Positions 30,442-37,244 of a DNA stretch of 49,419 nucleotides are shown here, one piece after another (positions within the stretch are counted from its first letter, which is position 1; every line of letters begins with the position of its first letter). Location: IMG/VR virus record IMGVR_UViG_3300025896_000036, positions 1 through 49,419 of that record; one strand, given 5' to 3'. The position numbers and the translations under genes are program-made. This stretch comes from a virus. The notes beneath the pieces were generated by a model. It saw only the letters and a list, made by a program, of their open reading frames with translations, was not told the origin of the DNA and did no database searches.

Positions 30442-31551
30442 ATGGCACGTTACACGGATGCGACGGCAGAGATTGAAGCCCTGATCGAACAGCTTATCCC
30501 GTCCATTCGTGACGTGTTTTTGACGCTCATTCGGGACGTAACCGACAACGTTGTATTGCAGCAAGTCGTCAAGGCTTTTCAGATGGGTGATCCGGTCGCG
30601 GCGTTCGAAGCCTTGGGGCTATCAGACGCAGCGATGCGCCCCATAACCAAGATGATCGAGGATGCTTACGAAGCGGGCGGCGTGACCACGGGCGGCACGT
30701 TTCCGGCCCGGCTGAAGCTCCCCTTTGGCCCGTCTGTTGTGTTCAGGTTTGACGTTCGGAACAGCCGGGCCGAACAATGGTTGCGCGAAAATTCGGCCCG
30801 GCTGATCACCGAAATTCAAGAGGAAACCCGCGTTGTTGTGCGGAACGTCATGGAAGACGGGATGCGGCGCGGCGTCAACCCGGCGACTTCGGCGCTTGAC
30901 CTGGTGGGCCGCTTGGACGCTAGCGGGCATCGGGTGGGCGGCACCATCGGCTTGACCACTGCGCAGGAAGGTTGGGTGCGTAGTACGCGCGCCGATCTTA
31001 CCACACAAAACCCGCGCTATTTTGATCGGCAATTGCGCGGGAAAAACTTTGACAAGATCGTAAAACGTGCGTTCGACAAAGGCGAACCGTTGCCAGCGGA
31101 AACAGTTGAACGGCTTGTTACGCAATATAAGGCGAATGCGCTACGTTATCGTGGCGAAGTCATCGGGCGAACCGAAGCAATCAAGGCGCTGAATAAAGCA
31201 CAATTTGAGGCAATAAACCAAGCTATTGATATGGGCGCAATCAAGGCTAGCGCCGTGACCCGTGAATGGGATAGCGCCGGGGATTTTCGCGTTAGAGAAA
31301 CGCATCGCCTAATGGACGGTCAAAAGGTCGCGTTTGATCAGCCTTTTAAATTTCCGTTGGGCGGTCTGGCAATGTATCCTGGCGATACAGACCTAAACGC
31401 CCCTGCGTCCGAAACAATTCAATGTCGTTGCCGCGTCAAGATCAAAATTGATTGGCTAGCAGGTGCGGTAGAATACGCGCGCAAATTGCCTGCGGATGAA
31501 TTGGCCGAATTGCGCGGGTTGGCGTTCGCCAAGTTGCCGGGCGAAAAATAG
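30442..31551 (+). CDS. minor head protein, Mu gpF / SPP1 gp7-like
   Basis: 369 residues. The C-terminal signature REWDSAGDFRVRETHRLMDG, then PGDTDLNAPASETIQCRCRV is diagnostic of the Mu F-like/SPP1 gp7 head morphogenesis family. The N-terminal ~240 residues are helical. Present in a few copies inside the capsid and needed for correct head assembly or DNA exit. Confidence 0.85.
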   Translation: MARYTDATAEIEALIEQLIPSIRDVFLTLIRDVTDNVVLQQVVKAFQMGDPVAAFEALGLSDAAMRPITKMIEDAYEAGGVTTGGTFPARLKLPFGPSVVFRFDVRNSRAEQWLRENSARLITEIQEETRVVVRNVMEDGMRRGVNPATSALDLVGRLDASGHRVGGTIGLTTAQEGWVRSTRADLTTQNPRYFDRQLRGKNFDKIVKRAFDKGEPLPAETVERLVTQYKANALRYRGEVIGRTEAIKALNKAQFEAINQAIDMGAIKASAVTREWDSAGDFRVRETHRLMDGQKVAFDQPFKFPLGGLAMYPGDTDLNAPASETIQCRCRVKIKIDWLAGAVEYARKLPADELAELRGLAFAKLPGEK

Positions 31552-31566
31552 CGCTCGGCTTAGTGG

Positions 31567-31833
31567 TTAGGGCATCATCGGAAAAATGTCGTCACCTTTG
31601 AACAGACATTCCGTTTGTTTAGATTTGATCAGCATTCCTCGCTGTTCGGTGGTCAATTCCGCGCCGTCTGTTTCGTATTCGCGCAGTATTCTGCCTTCAC
31701 CGGACTTTCCGCTAGCATAGCTTGCAGTTTCGAAAAACCGAAAACGGTACGCACTCTTGCGACCTTTGCAAATCGCATAAATCCCGGTTACTTTCTCTTT
31801 TCCGTATGCTTCAGCTTGATAAATCAGTTTCAT
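31567..31833 (-). CDS. hypothetical 88-aa protein
   Basis: ATG 31833 overlaps the upstream TGA. MKLIYQAEAYGKEKVTGIYA, basic RKSAYRFRFFET, ends acidic (LFKGDDIFPMMP). Last gene of the cassette from the 32438 promoter. No family recognised. Confidence 0.55.
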   Translation of the reverse strand: MKLIYQAEAYGKEKVTGIYAICKGRKSAYRFRFFETASYASGKSGEGRILREYETDGAELTTEQRGMLIKSKQTECLFKGDDIFPMMP

Positions 31834-32093
31834 TTCGTCGGTTCCTTGCTGATGTTGTATGCGTTGCACACTGCACCAAAACTTGCGACTTTGCAACCGT
31901 TAAACGCTTCGTGATACTCCATTGCAACGAAGCTATTTGCAAAAACGACATACACTTGTCCTTCGTCGTCAATGTGCAACAGTTTGCCGTCAAATGAAAT
32001 CGGGCAATGTGGCATTTTGAACGTTGAAACCATCCGGCCAACTAATGTTGACATAAGAATTTTGGTCGTCTGTGCCTGTTCAACCGTGATCAT
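31830..32093 (-). CDS. hypothetical 87-aa protein
   Basis: MITVEQAQTTKILMSTLVGR, then FDGKLLHIDDEGQVYVVFAN and a Cys-containing end. Preceded by a terminator-like hairpin (32114-32137) and a weak ribosome site, so expression may be reduced relative to the first gene of the cassette. Confidence 0.55.
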   Translation of the reverse strand: MITVEQAQTTKILMSTLVGRMVSTFKMPHCPISFDGKLLHIDDEGQVYVVFANSFVAMEYHEAFNGCKVASFGAVCNAYNISKEPTK

Positions 32094-32113
32094 TTTGCAG
32101 CCCTGATAGAGTA

Positions 32114-32137
32114 AAGCCGGGCCATTATGCCCGGCTT
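32114..32137 (-). terminator. hairpin inside a leftward cassette
   Basis: AAGCCGGGC (32114-32122) and GCCCGGCTT (32129-32137), 6-base loop, between the genes ending 32145 and starting 32093. A near copy of the hairpin at 16298-16321. Likely attenuates the last two genes of this cassette. Confidence 0.65.
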
Positions 32138-32144
32138 GATCGGT

Positions 32145-32387
32145 TCAGTTTGCGCCAAGGGTGGCGCGCAAGGTGCCGTCCGAATTCACACGGAAAACTT
32201 CAACGTATTCCGCTTTATGAACGTTCAACCATTGCCCGGAAATGGTCAAGGCATGGTCAAGATCATCTGCGGCAAATTCACTTTCGCGCCCTTCTTTGCG
32301 CACTTGCACGACAAAATCAAGAACGAAGCCCGAAGCTTCAACAGAGTTGCGAAGCGCAAGACGATCAGCAGGGGAAGCAAAAGACAT
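32145..32387 (-). CDS. hypothetical 80-aa protein
   Basis: MSFASPADRLALRNSVEASG, FVLDFVVQVRKEGRESEFAA, then HKAEYVEVFRVNSDGTLRAT. Alpha/beta pattern; no family recognised. First gene after the 32438 promoter. Confidence 0.6.
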   Translation of the reverse strand: MSFASPADRLALRNSVEASGFVLDFVVQVRKEGRESEFAADDLDHALTISGQWLNVHKAEYVEVFRVNSDGTLRATLGAN

Positions 32388-32437
32388 AGTAAAAAACCTT
32401 TCAGTTTATCGGCAGGATTGCCGTTTTCCTTGCTTAC

Positions 32438-32466
32438 ACACTACATTGAAAGCGATTGGTCGTCAA
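32438..32466 (-). promoter_or_regulatory. leftward cassette promoter inside the vWA gene end
   Basis: TTGACG (32466-32461), 17-bp spacer, TAGTGT (32443-32438). The -35 and spacer encode the last residues of the vWA-like protein and the TAG of the -10 is its stop codon, as at 12989-13017. Confidence 0.82.
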
Positions 32467-33337
32467 GCATTATTCTTAGATTTTTTGGCGTCACAAAGTC
32501 AAACATTTCGCGCGTTGATCCGGTATCGACTTTTTCAAGATCACGCATTTGGATCATGGGAAAATAGAATTCGTTCGGGCCGGGCCGGTGCTGCAAACTG
32601 AAGGCGCTTGCCGGATAGCCTTGATTGCGCCAAATCGTGCGAAGCCGTGCAACCGAACCGACAAGCGCAAACCTGAAGCGCCGTTGAAATGAAGGATGAC
32701 CCATAGCAAAAACTGCATTTGCAAGGTTCAGACGTTCGCCCGCGTTCTTGACTTTCACAGCAGTTTGACAAGCTAATTGTTCGCCGTCAACATCATCTAG
32801 ACAAGTCGTGATCAGGCTGACAATTTCGCAGGAATGGCCGCGATTTTCTAGAATGTCGCAAACTGCGGCGATGATCGCGGCGCGCGTGATCAAAATTTCC
32901 CGATCAATCCCTGCACTCGCTGAATTTTCCAAAAACAGCGTTATCACGCGCTTGCCTTCGGTCTGGACGTTGCGCCGCATGTGGGCCGGGCTGCCAGCGA
33001 GTAACCGCCCAACGTTCACCGATGCGCCCGCGACAGAATGCGTCCTGGCAGGCTTGCGGGGGTATTCGGCGGCAAGATCGGCGGCGATGGCTTCAGCGCG
33101 TTCTAGCCCCTCTTGCCAGCCCGTGCGGGCGGTCAGGATTGCGCTAGTCATGCTGGCCGACCCTGCAAAGCCTGGTGACGCATCCCAACCCGCCCGCGCG
33201 TCTTTGTCGGCAGGCAATGGCATGTTTTCGATATGATCGGTCAAGGCGTCAAGGCTGGAAAAGCCAAAATAAACGGGCGTCCGGTCAAACCGGAACCGCC
33301 CTAGATATTCGTCACTGTCACCGATTGTTAGGGTCAT
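32441..33337 (-). CDS. vWA-like (DUF7192/CobT-like) protein, partner of a MoxR ATPase
   Basis: 298 residues from ATG 33337 (overlap with a 45-aa gene). Layout: an N-terminal ~130 residues with LGRFRFDRTPVYFGFSSLDA, then a vWA-like core beginning KRVITLFLENSASAGIDREI, with ILENRGHSCEIVSLITTCLD as the next strand-helix unit. The metal site that is normally DxSxS reads ENSAS, so the first Asp is lost. vWA proteins are assembled or switched by MoxR ATPases; the ATPase is encoded two genes upstream. I know similar pairs in phages but not their target. Confidence 0.7.
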   Translation of the reverse strand: MTLTIGDSDEYLGRFRFDRTPVYFGFSSLDALTDHIENMPLPADKDARAGWDASPGFAGSASMTSAILTARTGWQEGLERAEAIAADLAAEYPRKPARTHSVAGASVNVGRLLAGSPAHMRRNVQTEGKRVITLFLENSASAGIDREILITRAAIIAAVCDILENRGHSCEIVSLITTCLDDVDGEQLACQTAVKVKNAGERLNLANAVFAMGHPSFQRRFRFALVGSVARLRTIWRNQGYPASAFSLQHRPGPNEFYFPMIQMRDLEKVDTGSTREMFDFVTPKNLRIMLDDQSLSM

Positions 33338-33471
33338 TTCGCCACAAGCGCCTTGACCCAATCAATCGCATGGGTTTCCCCACGTTTGAACGCAATGGCA
33401 ATTTCAAGCGCCTTAAATGCGCTATGCCCTTTGCTGATCAGAAATTTCTGGATTTCGTCTTTGGTTTCCAT
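33334..33471 (-). CDS. 45-aa linker-gene protein
   Basis: METKDEIQKFLISKGHSAFK, then IAFKRGETHAIDWVKALVAK. Helical with mixed charges, ends at an ATGA overlap with the vWA gene and begins after the standard leader GAAGGAAACGC. It is transcribed from the 33510 promoter and so is co-expressed with the vWA protein. Family unknown. Confidence 0.6.
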   Translation of the reverse strand: METKDEIQKFLISKGHSAFKALEIAIAFKRGETHAIDWVKALVAK

Positions 33472-33509
33472 AATCTGCGTTTCCTTCAGTGTGTTGTTTC
33501 GTTACATGC

Positions 33510-33538
33510 ACACTACATTAGTGCCCGGTGGTCGTCAA
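33510..33538 (-). promoter_or_regulatory. leftward cassette promoter between MoxR and vWA genes
   Basis: TTGACG (33538-33533), 17-bp spacer, TAGTGT (33515-33510), spacer and leader nearly identical to the copies at 13756, 16611 and 17272. It allows the 45-aa and vWA genes to be expressed separately from the ATPase. Confidence 0.85.
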
Positions 33539-33541
33539 GTG

Positions 33542-34675
33542 TTATTTCGTGACTTTCCCTCTATCGACTTCAGACATTCCTTTGAACAGATATAGATTTT
33601 CAACGTCGCCACGGGTTAGCCCTGCATTCAAAGCGGCGCTTCCCATGCTGATAGCGCGTGTCGAAACAACATGGCGGATTTTCTTGGCCTGAACCGATTT
33701 CCGTACTTGCCAAACATAGTCAAGCCAATCTTCGCGCCCGTTGCATAAATGGCGTTCAAGCTGCAAATCGTAATCAATTTCCATCGTTGCAAACCGATCA
33801 AGGCTTGCCGCGTCCAATTCATTTCGCCCGATATAAACGCGGTCTGCACCTGTTCCGAAGGTGTTTGCCGTGGCAATCATTCGAAAGTCAGGGTGACGCA
33901 TGACCGGGCGCGGCTGATCAGGAAACGCAGCATAACCGTTCGCAAGTGCAGAGTTCGCGGCAAGCAACGCATTTGCAGACCATGCGTCAATTTCATCAGC
34001 AAGCCAAACGCCACCAAATTCAAAAGCTGTTCGAAACGGGGTGCCGTGATAAATTCCGTTTCCGTCCATAAACCCGGACAATTCGAACGTGTCACCGATT
34101 GCGTTTGTGATGTAAAACGGCAGGTTCAACAATTGCGCGATGGTTTCGCCAATGGTTGTTTTGCCTGACCCTGCCGGGCCAACCATCATTAGCGGATGAT
34201 TTAGCGCGACAATCTTCAGCGCCATTTGGGTGGCGTAGTGTTGAATCCCGCCAACAATCGGCCCAACGAAGCCGGGTGCTGTGACCTGGATTTGACGCGG
34301 CGGCAAAGTGTCAAAAACCTTGCGGGCGGCGTCTTCGTAAATTTGGCGCATTTCCGGCGCTGCAATGTATCGTGCAACTTCGTCGCGAGTTACTTCGCGG
34401 GTTATATCAACGTTGAAGCCCGGAACGTTGACCGCGTTCATAATCTTGACAAAAATTTCAGTCGTCAATTCTAGGGCGTTCCGCGCGTCAACCTTGCTTT
34501 CGGCGTTGCTTTCGTGATACAGGTTCACAAGGTCTTTCGCGGGCATGATATGCACCGACATGGGGTCAAGCCCGGTCAAGATTGCCCATTTGCGAAGGTT
34601 CGAAACGTTTGACGCGGTGGCGATGAATGCCGAAGGTTTGCCAAGTTTTTCAACAATCAATTCAAGTTCGGTCAT
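33542..34675 (-). CDS. MoxR/CobS-type AAA+ ATPase
   Basis: 377 residues. A helical N-terminal ~130 residues lacks known motifs; then Walker A GPAGSGKTT (166-174), Walker B VWLADEID (223-230), sensor-1 RMIATANTFG, and an Arg-finger region ELDAASLDRFATMEIDYD. It is closest in pattern to the MoxR/CobS group, which works as a hexamer with vWA partners in chelatases and chaperones. It lies leftward between the gp7-like head gene and the tail genes, with ATG at 34675 after AACGAG. No metal-chelatase substrate gene is present. Confidence 0.85.
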   Translation of the reverse strand: MTELELIVEKLGKPSAFIATASNVSNLRKWAILTGLDPMSVHIMPAKDLVNLYHESNAESKVDARNALELTTEIFVKIMNAVNVPGFNVDITREVTRDEVARYIAAPEMRQIYEDAARKVFDTLPPRQIQVTAPGFVGPIVGGIQHYATQMALKIVALNHPLMMVGPAGSGKTTIGETIAQLLNLPFYITNAIGDTFELSGFMDGNGIYHGTPFRTAFEFGGVWLADEIDAWSANALLAANSALANGYAAFPDQPRPVMRHPDFRMIATANTFGTGADRVYIGRNELDAASLDRFATMEIDYDLQLERHLCNGREDWLDYVWQVRKSVQAKKIRHVVSTRAISMGSAALNAGLTRGDVENLYLFKGMSEVDRGKVTK

Positions 34676-34687
34676 TTGATAACTCGT

Positions 34688-34716
34688 TTGGCGATGGCTG
34701 ACCTAACCGATACACT
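34688..34716 (+). promoter_or_regulatory. tentative rightward promoter for tail genes
   Basis: TTGGCG (34688-34693), 17-bp spacer, TACACT (34711-34716). Reading the other strand, the same bases hold TAGTGT (34717-34712), a cassette-type -10 for the MoxR gene, but without a matching -35 at 17 bp. Confidence 0.35.
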
Positions 34717-34751
34717 ACGCGCCAACCGATGACAAGCGGGGATTTAACCAA

Positions 34752-35174
34752 ATGGCTAAAGATTTCACGGCGCAAGTTTCCGCTATCGTTTTGCGGCACA
34801 AGGCGCTTGCGGATGCGGTCGCGCGCGAAAGCATTGGTGATCTAATCGAGGAAATGCAGACGCCAAAGGGCAAAGGCGGTTCAATGCCTCTTGATACCGG
34901 GTTTCTTCGGGCGTCCGGTCAAGTGTCGTTTTCCGGTATGCCAACCGGGCCAATTCGCCCGCCTGAAGACGCAGAACCGGGCAGTATCCCCTATATGCCA
35001 GACGTTGCAACAGCGCAACTTGCGGGGCTGGAAACCGGGCAAAAGGTGTTTTTCGGTTGGACGGCGATTTACGCGCGCCGGCAGAATTTCTATAACGGTT
35101 TTCGTGATAAGGCGTTGCAAAATTGGCAAAATATCGTCAATAACGTTGTGCGGCGGCTGGCAAAAAGGGTCTGA
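34752..35174 (+). CDS. HK97 gp10-like neck/tail completion protein
   Basis: 140 residues. SMPLDTGFLRASGQVSFSGM is the hallmark of the HK97 gp10-like family, with a helical N terminus (VLRHKALADAVARESIGDLI) and a C-terminal helix. Acts at the head-tail joint. Starts the tail gene block after the opposing MoxR-vWA cassette. Confidence 0.75.
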   Translation: MAKDFTAQVSAIVLRHKALADAVARESIGDLIEEMQTPKGKGGSMPLDTGFLRASGQVSFSGMPTGPIRPPEDAEPGSIPYMPDVATAQLAGLETGQKVFFGWTAIYARRQNFYNGFRDKALQNWQNIVNNVVRRLAKRV

Positions 35175-35177
35175 CAA

Positions 35178-35579
35178 ATGGGCATGGAATACGACACGGC
35201 CAAGGCGATTTTCAATACGTTTGATACGCTGGAAATGTTGATCGGTTTGCCGTTGAAAATGCCGCGCCGCATCTTCACCCCGCCAAACGATCAGAAATAT
35301 ATTGAAGTTTTCCGCTTTCCCAATGACTTAGCCCGAAATTGGGGCAATGAAAAGTTTTTTCGCGGTATCATTCGGGTGGGGCTGCATTGGCCGATGGACG
35401 ATCAGGGCGACTTCCCGGCGCTTCAGGTATGCGAGCAGATCGCAAACGCCTTCCCGAAAGGCCACGTTATGACATACGGTGCGGCGCGGTTGATGATTTC
35501 GGACGTGCCGAAGATCACCGAACCGCTTGACGGTGGACAAGAAACGATTTTTCCGGTAAGTTTCGCATATCATTCCTGA
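35178..35579 (+). CDS. tail terminator-like protein
   Basis: 133 residues. MEYDTAKAIFNTFDTLEMLI, RIFTPPNDQKYIEVFRFPND, ARLMISDVPKITEPLDGGQE and a beta-strand end TIFPVSFAYHS. The position between gp10-like and tail tube genes and the alpha-beta pattern match lambda gpU-like tail terminators, which cap the tube. Confidence 0.68.
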   Translation: MGMEYDTAKAIFNTFDTLEMLIGLPLKMPRRIFTPPNDQKYIEVFRFPNDLARNWGNEKFFRGIIRVGLHWPMDDQGDFPALQVCEQIANAFPKGHVMTYGAARLMISDVPKITEPLDGGQETIFPVSFAYHS

Positions 35580-35601
35580 ACACGCACAAGGGGTTGCAAA
35601 G

Positions 35602-36414
35602 ATGAAGAAAATTCTGTTGGCGACAGTCGCCGCGATTGGGCTTATCGGCGCTGCGCCGATGGCCTTTGTCAACACAAATTCGGGGTCAACTTTCTGGGTT
35701 TGCGCCACGGCGCAAGAAACCGATCTTGACCGCACGGCATTCGAAGCCCTGACTTGGGTTCAAGTCGGCGGTGTTGGTTCGGTTGGCGAAGTGGGGTCTT
35801 CGGTCAATATTCTGACCTATGATACTTGGGATAAGTCGGTGGTGCAAAAGGCCAAGGGTCTGAATGACGCCGGAAGCCCTGAATTGGAAGTGCCGCGCCT
35901 GCCCTATGACGCCGGGCAAATCATCCTGCGCACGGCGGCAGCAACGGCAAACGCCAACTATGCGACCAAGATCATCCGCACAGACCCGGTTTATAGCGGT
36001 GGGCAACCAACCGTGATTTACAATCGCGGGATTGTAACCGGGCCGAAACGCCCCCTTGGGCGCAACGAAGACTTTGACCTTGAGGTTTTCACCTTCGGGT
36101 TCAACCAAAAAGAAGTTGTTGTTGATCCGACCACTTCCGGCACGGCACCAACCAACACCGCAGCGCCCGCAATCACAGGCACGGCAACCACGGGCCAAAC
36201 GCTGACCCTGAGCAATGGCACCTGGACGGGTTCACCGACCCCGACCTATAGCTATTCTTGGTATGCGGGCGGCGTCCAAATCCCCGGCGCGGTCAACAGC
36301 ACCTTCCTCTTGACGGCGGCACAGACTGGCAAGATTATTCAAGGCCGGGTGGTCGCAACGTCAACCGCAGGCATCGGCCAAGCCTTCAGCGCGGCAACGT
36401 CTGCCGTCGCCTGA
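35602..36414 (+). CDS. major tail tube protein with C-terminal Ig-like domain
   Basis: 270 residues. The tube core is about residues 22-172 (NTNSGSTFWVCATAQETDLD; LPYDAGQIILRTAAATANAN; FGFNQKEVVVDPT). After a Thr/Pro linker, residues ~185-270 form an Ig-like domain (ITGTATTGQTLTLSNGTWTG; YSYSWYAGGVQIPGA), a common surface addition on phage tails. The first ~20 residues (MKKILLATVAAIGLIGAAPM) look like a secretion signal, unexpected for a cytoplasmic tube protein; the ribosome site GGGG supports this long start. ATG at Met20 is the alternative. Confidence 0.78.
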   Translation: MKKILLATVAAIGLIGAAPMAFVNTNSGSTFWVCATAQETDLDRTAFEALTWVQVGGVGSVGEVGSSVNILTYDTWDKSVVQKAKGLNDAGSPELEVPRLPYDAGQIILRTAAATANANYATKIIRTDPVYSGGQPTVIYNRGIVTGPKRPLGRNEDFDLEVFTFGFNQKEVVVDPTTSGTAPTNTAAPAITGTATTGQTLTLSNGTWTGSPTPTYSYSWYAGGVQIPGAVNSTFLLTAAQTGKIIQGRVVATSTAGIGQAFSAATSAVA

Positions 36415-36423
36415 TGATACCAC

Positions 36424-36448
36424 GCGCCCGGTTGGATAAGCCGGGCGC
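36424..36448 (+). terminator. hairpin after tail tube
   Basis: GCGCCCGG (36424-36431) and CCGGGCGC (36441-36448), 9-base loop, no T run. Probably lowers transcription past the abundant tube gene or stabilises its mRNA. Confidence 0.55.
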
Positions 36449-36480
36449 AACTCCACATGAAACCCAAAGGAAAACCCAAA

Positions 36481-36879
36481 ATGAAAGAACAGATGAAAGA
36501 TATTGCCGATCTTGCGCCGACTTCGCGCCGCGTTGAATTGACGCATCCGACAGCCGGAAAGGTTGGCGTATTCTTTGACCTTATTCCGGCAACCGACCCG
36601 CGCGCCAAAGCGGTTGAACGTTCGACACGCGATATCACGTTGCAACAATCGCAGCGCGGCAAAAAGCTTCAATCGGCGCAACTTGAAGAAAACGGCAAGC
36701 GCATCATTTGCGCCCGCGTGATCGGTTGGGATTGGAAAGAAGCGCAGTTTTCTTGGCGCGGAAAAACCGATCACGATTTTTCGCAAGCCAATTTGCGTGA
36801 ATTCTTCAGTGACGTTCCTTGGGCCGAAGAATTCATTGATATGGAATTGGGCGACGATACCGCTTTTTTTCCGAAATAA
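36481..36879 (+). CDS. tail assembly chaperone, short form (G-like)
   Basis: 132 residues from ATG 36481, leader AAAGGAAAACCCAAA. Acidic-basic helical protein (RRVELTHPTAGKVGVFFDLI; LREFFSDVPWAEEFIDMELG) placed between tube and tape measure genes, the standard site of lambda gpG-like chaperones. It ends DTAFFPK. Seven T at 36864-36870 next to the stop allow a -1 slip that extends it (see 36870-37244). Confidence 0.75.
   Translation: MKEQMKDIADLAPTSRRVELTHPTAGKVGVFFDLIPATDPRAKAVERSTRDITLQQSQRGKKLQSAQLEENGKRIICARVIGWDWKEAQFSWRGKTDHDFSQANLREFFSDVPWAEEFIDMELGDDTAFFPK
36864..36870 (+). other. programmed -1 frameshift site
   Basis: The heptamer TTTTTTT is in the correct phase (T TTT TTT) for tandem -1 slippage at the end of the chaperone frame, nine bases before its TAA ends. 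The downstream open frame has no start codon of its own near the junction but continues 124 codons up to the tape measure gene. This is the known architecture of tail assembly chaperone genes. Confidence 0.85.
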
Positions 36880-37244
36880 AATCGGCGCTGTGTGAGGCAA
36901 TCCTTGTTCGCGCCCGTTATGAAACGCCCGATGAAAAGGGCGAAACGCGGCGCGAACGCAATGACAGGGCGGAAACTGCAAGCCCAGTTTTTGAATTACC
37001 TGAAGCCGGGCAATATCTCTATGATTGGTATTGCGATATTTCCGACAGATTGACAAGAACCTATGACGGGAAATGCTTCAAGATACCGCCAAGCGAATTT
37101 CTAGCATGGTCGCAACTAACCGGAAACGATATTAAACCCGCAGAATACGAAATATTAGCCGCAATGGATACCACTTTTACAAAAGAAATCCAGTCCGAAA
37201 TTATCGCACAAATCGAACGAAACAAACAAAAAGGCAATAAGTGA
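36870..37244 (+). CDS. tail assembly chaperone frameshift extension (T-like)
   Basis: The -1 frame reads SEIKSALCEAILVRARYETP from the slip site, continues with YLYDWYCDISDRLTRTYDGK and ends IAQIERNKQKGNK at TGA 37242-37244, directly before the tape measure ATG. The fusion product would be about 254 residues. An ATG-less frame of this length at this place strongly supports frameshift expression. The GT-like form binds the tape measure protein during tail assembly. Confidence 0.82.
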   Translation, partial: SEIKSALCEAILVRARYETPDEKGETRRERNDRAETASPVFELPEAGQYLYDWYCDISDRLTRTYDGKCFKIPPSEFLAWSQLTGNDIKPAEYEILAAMDTTFTKEIQSEIIAQIERNKQKGNK

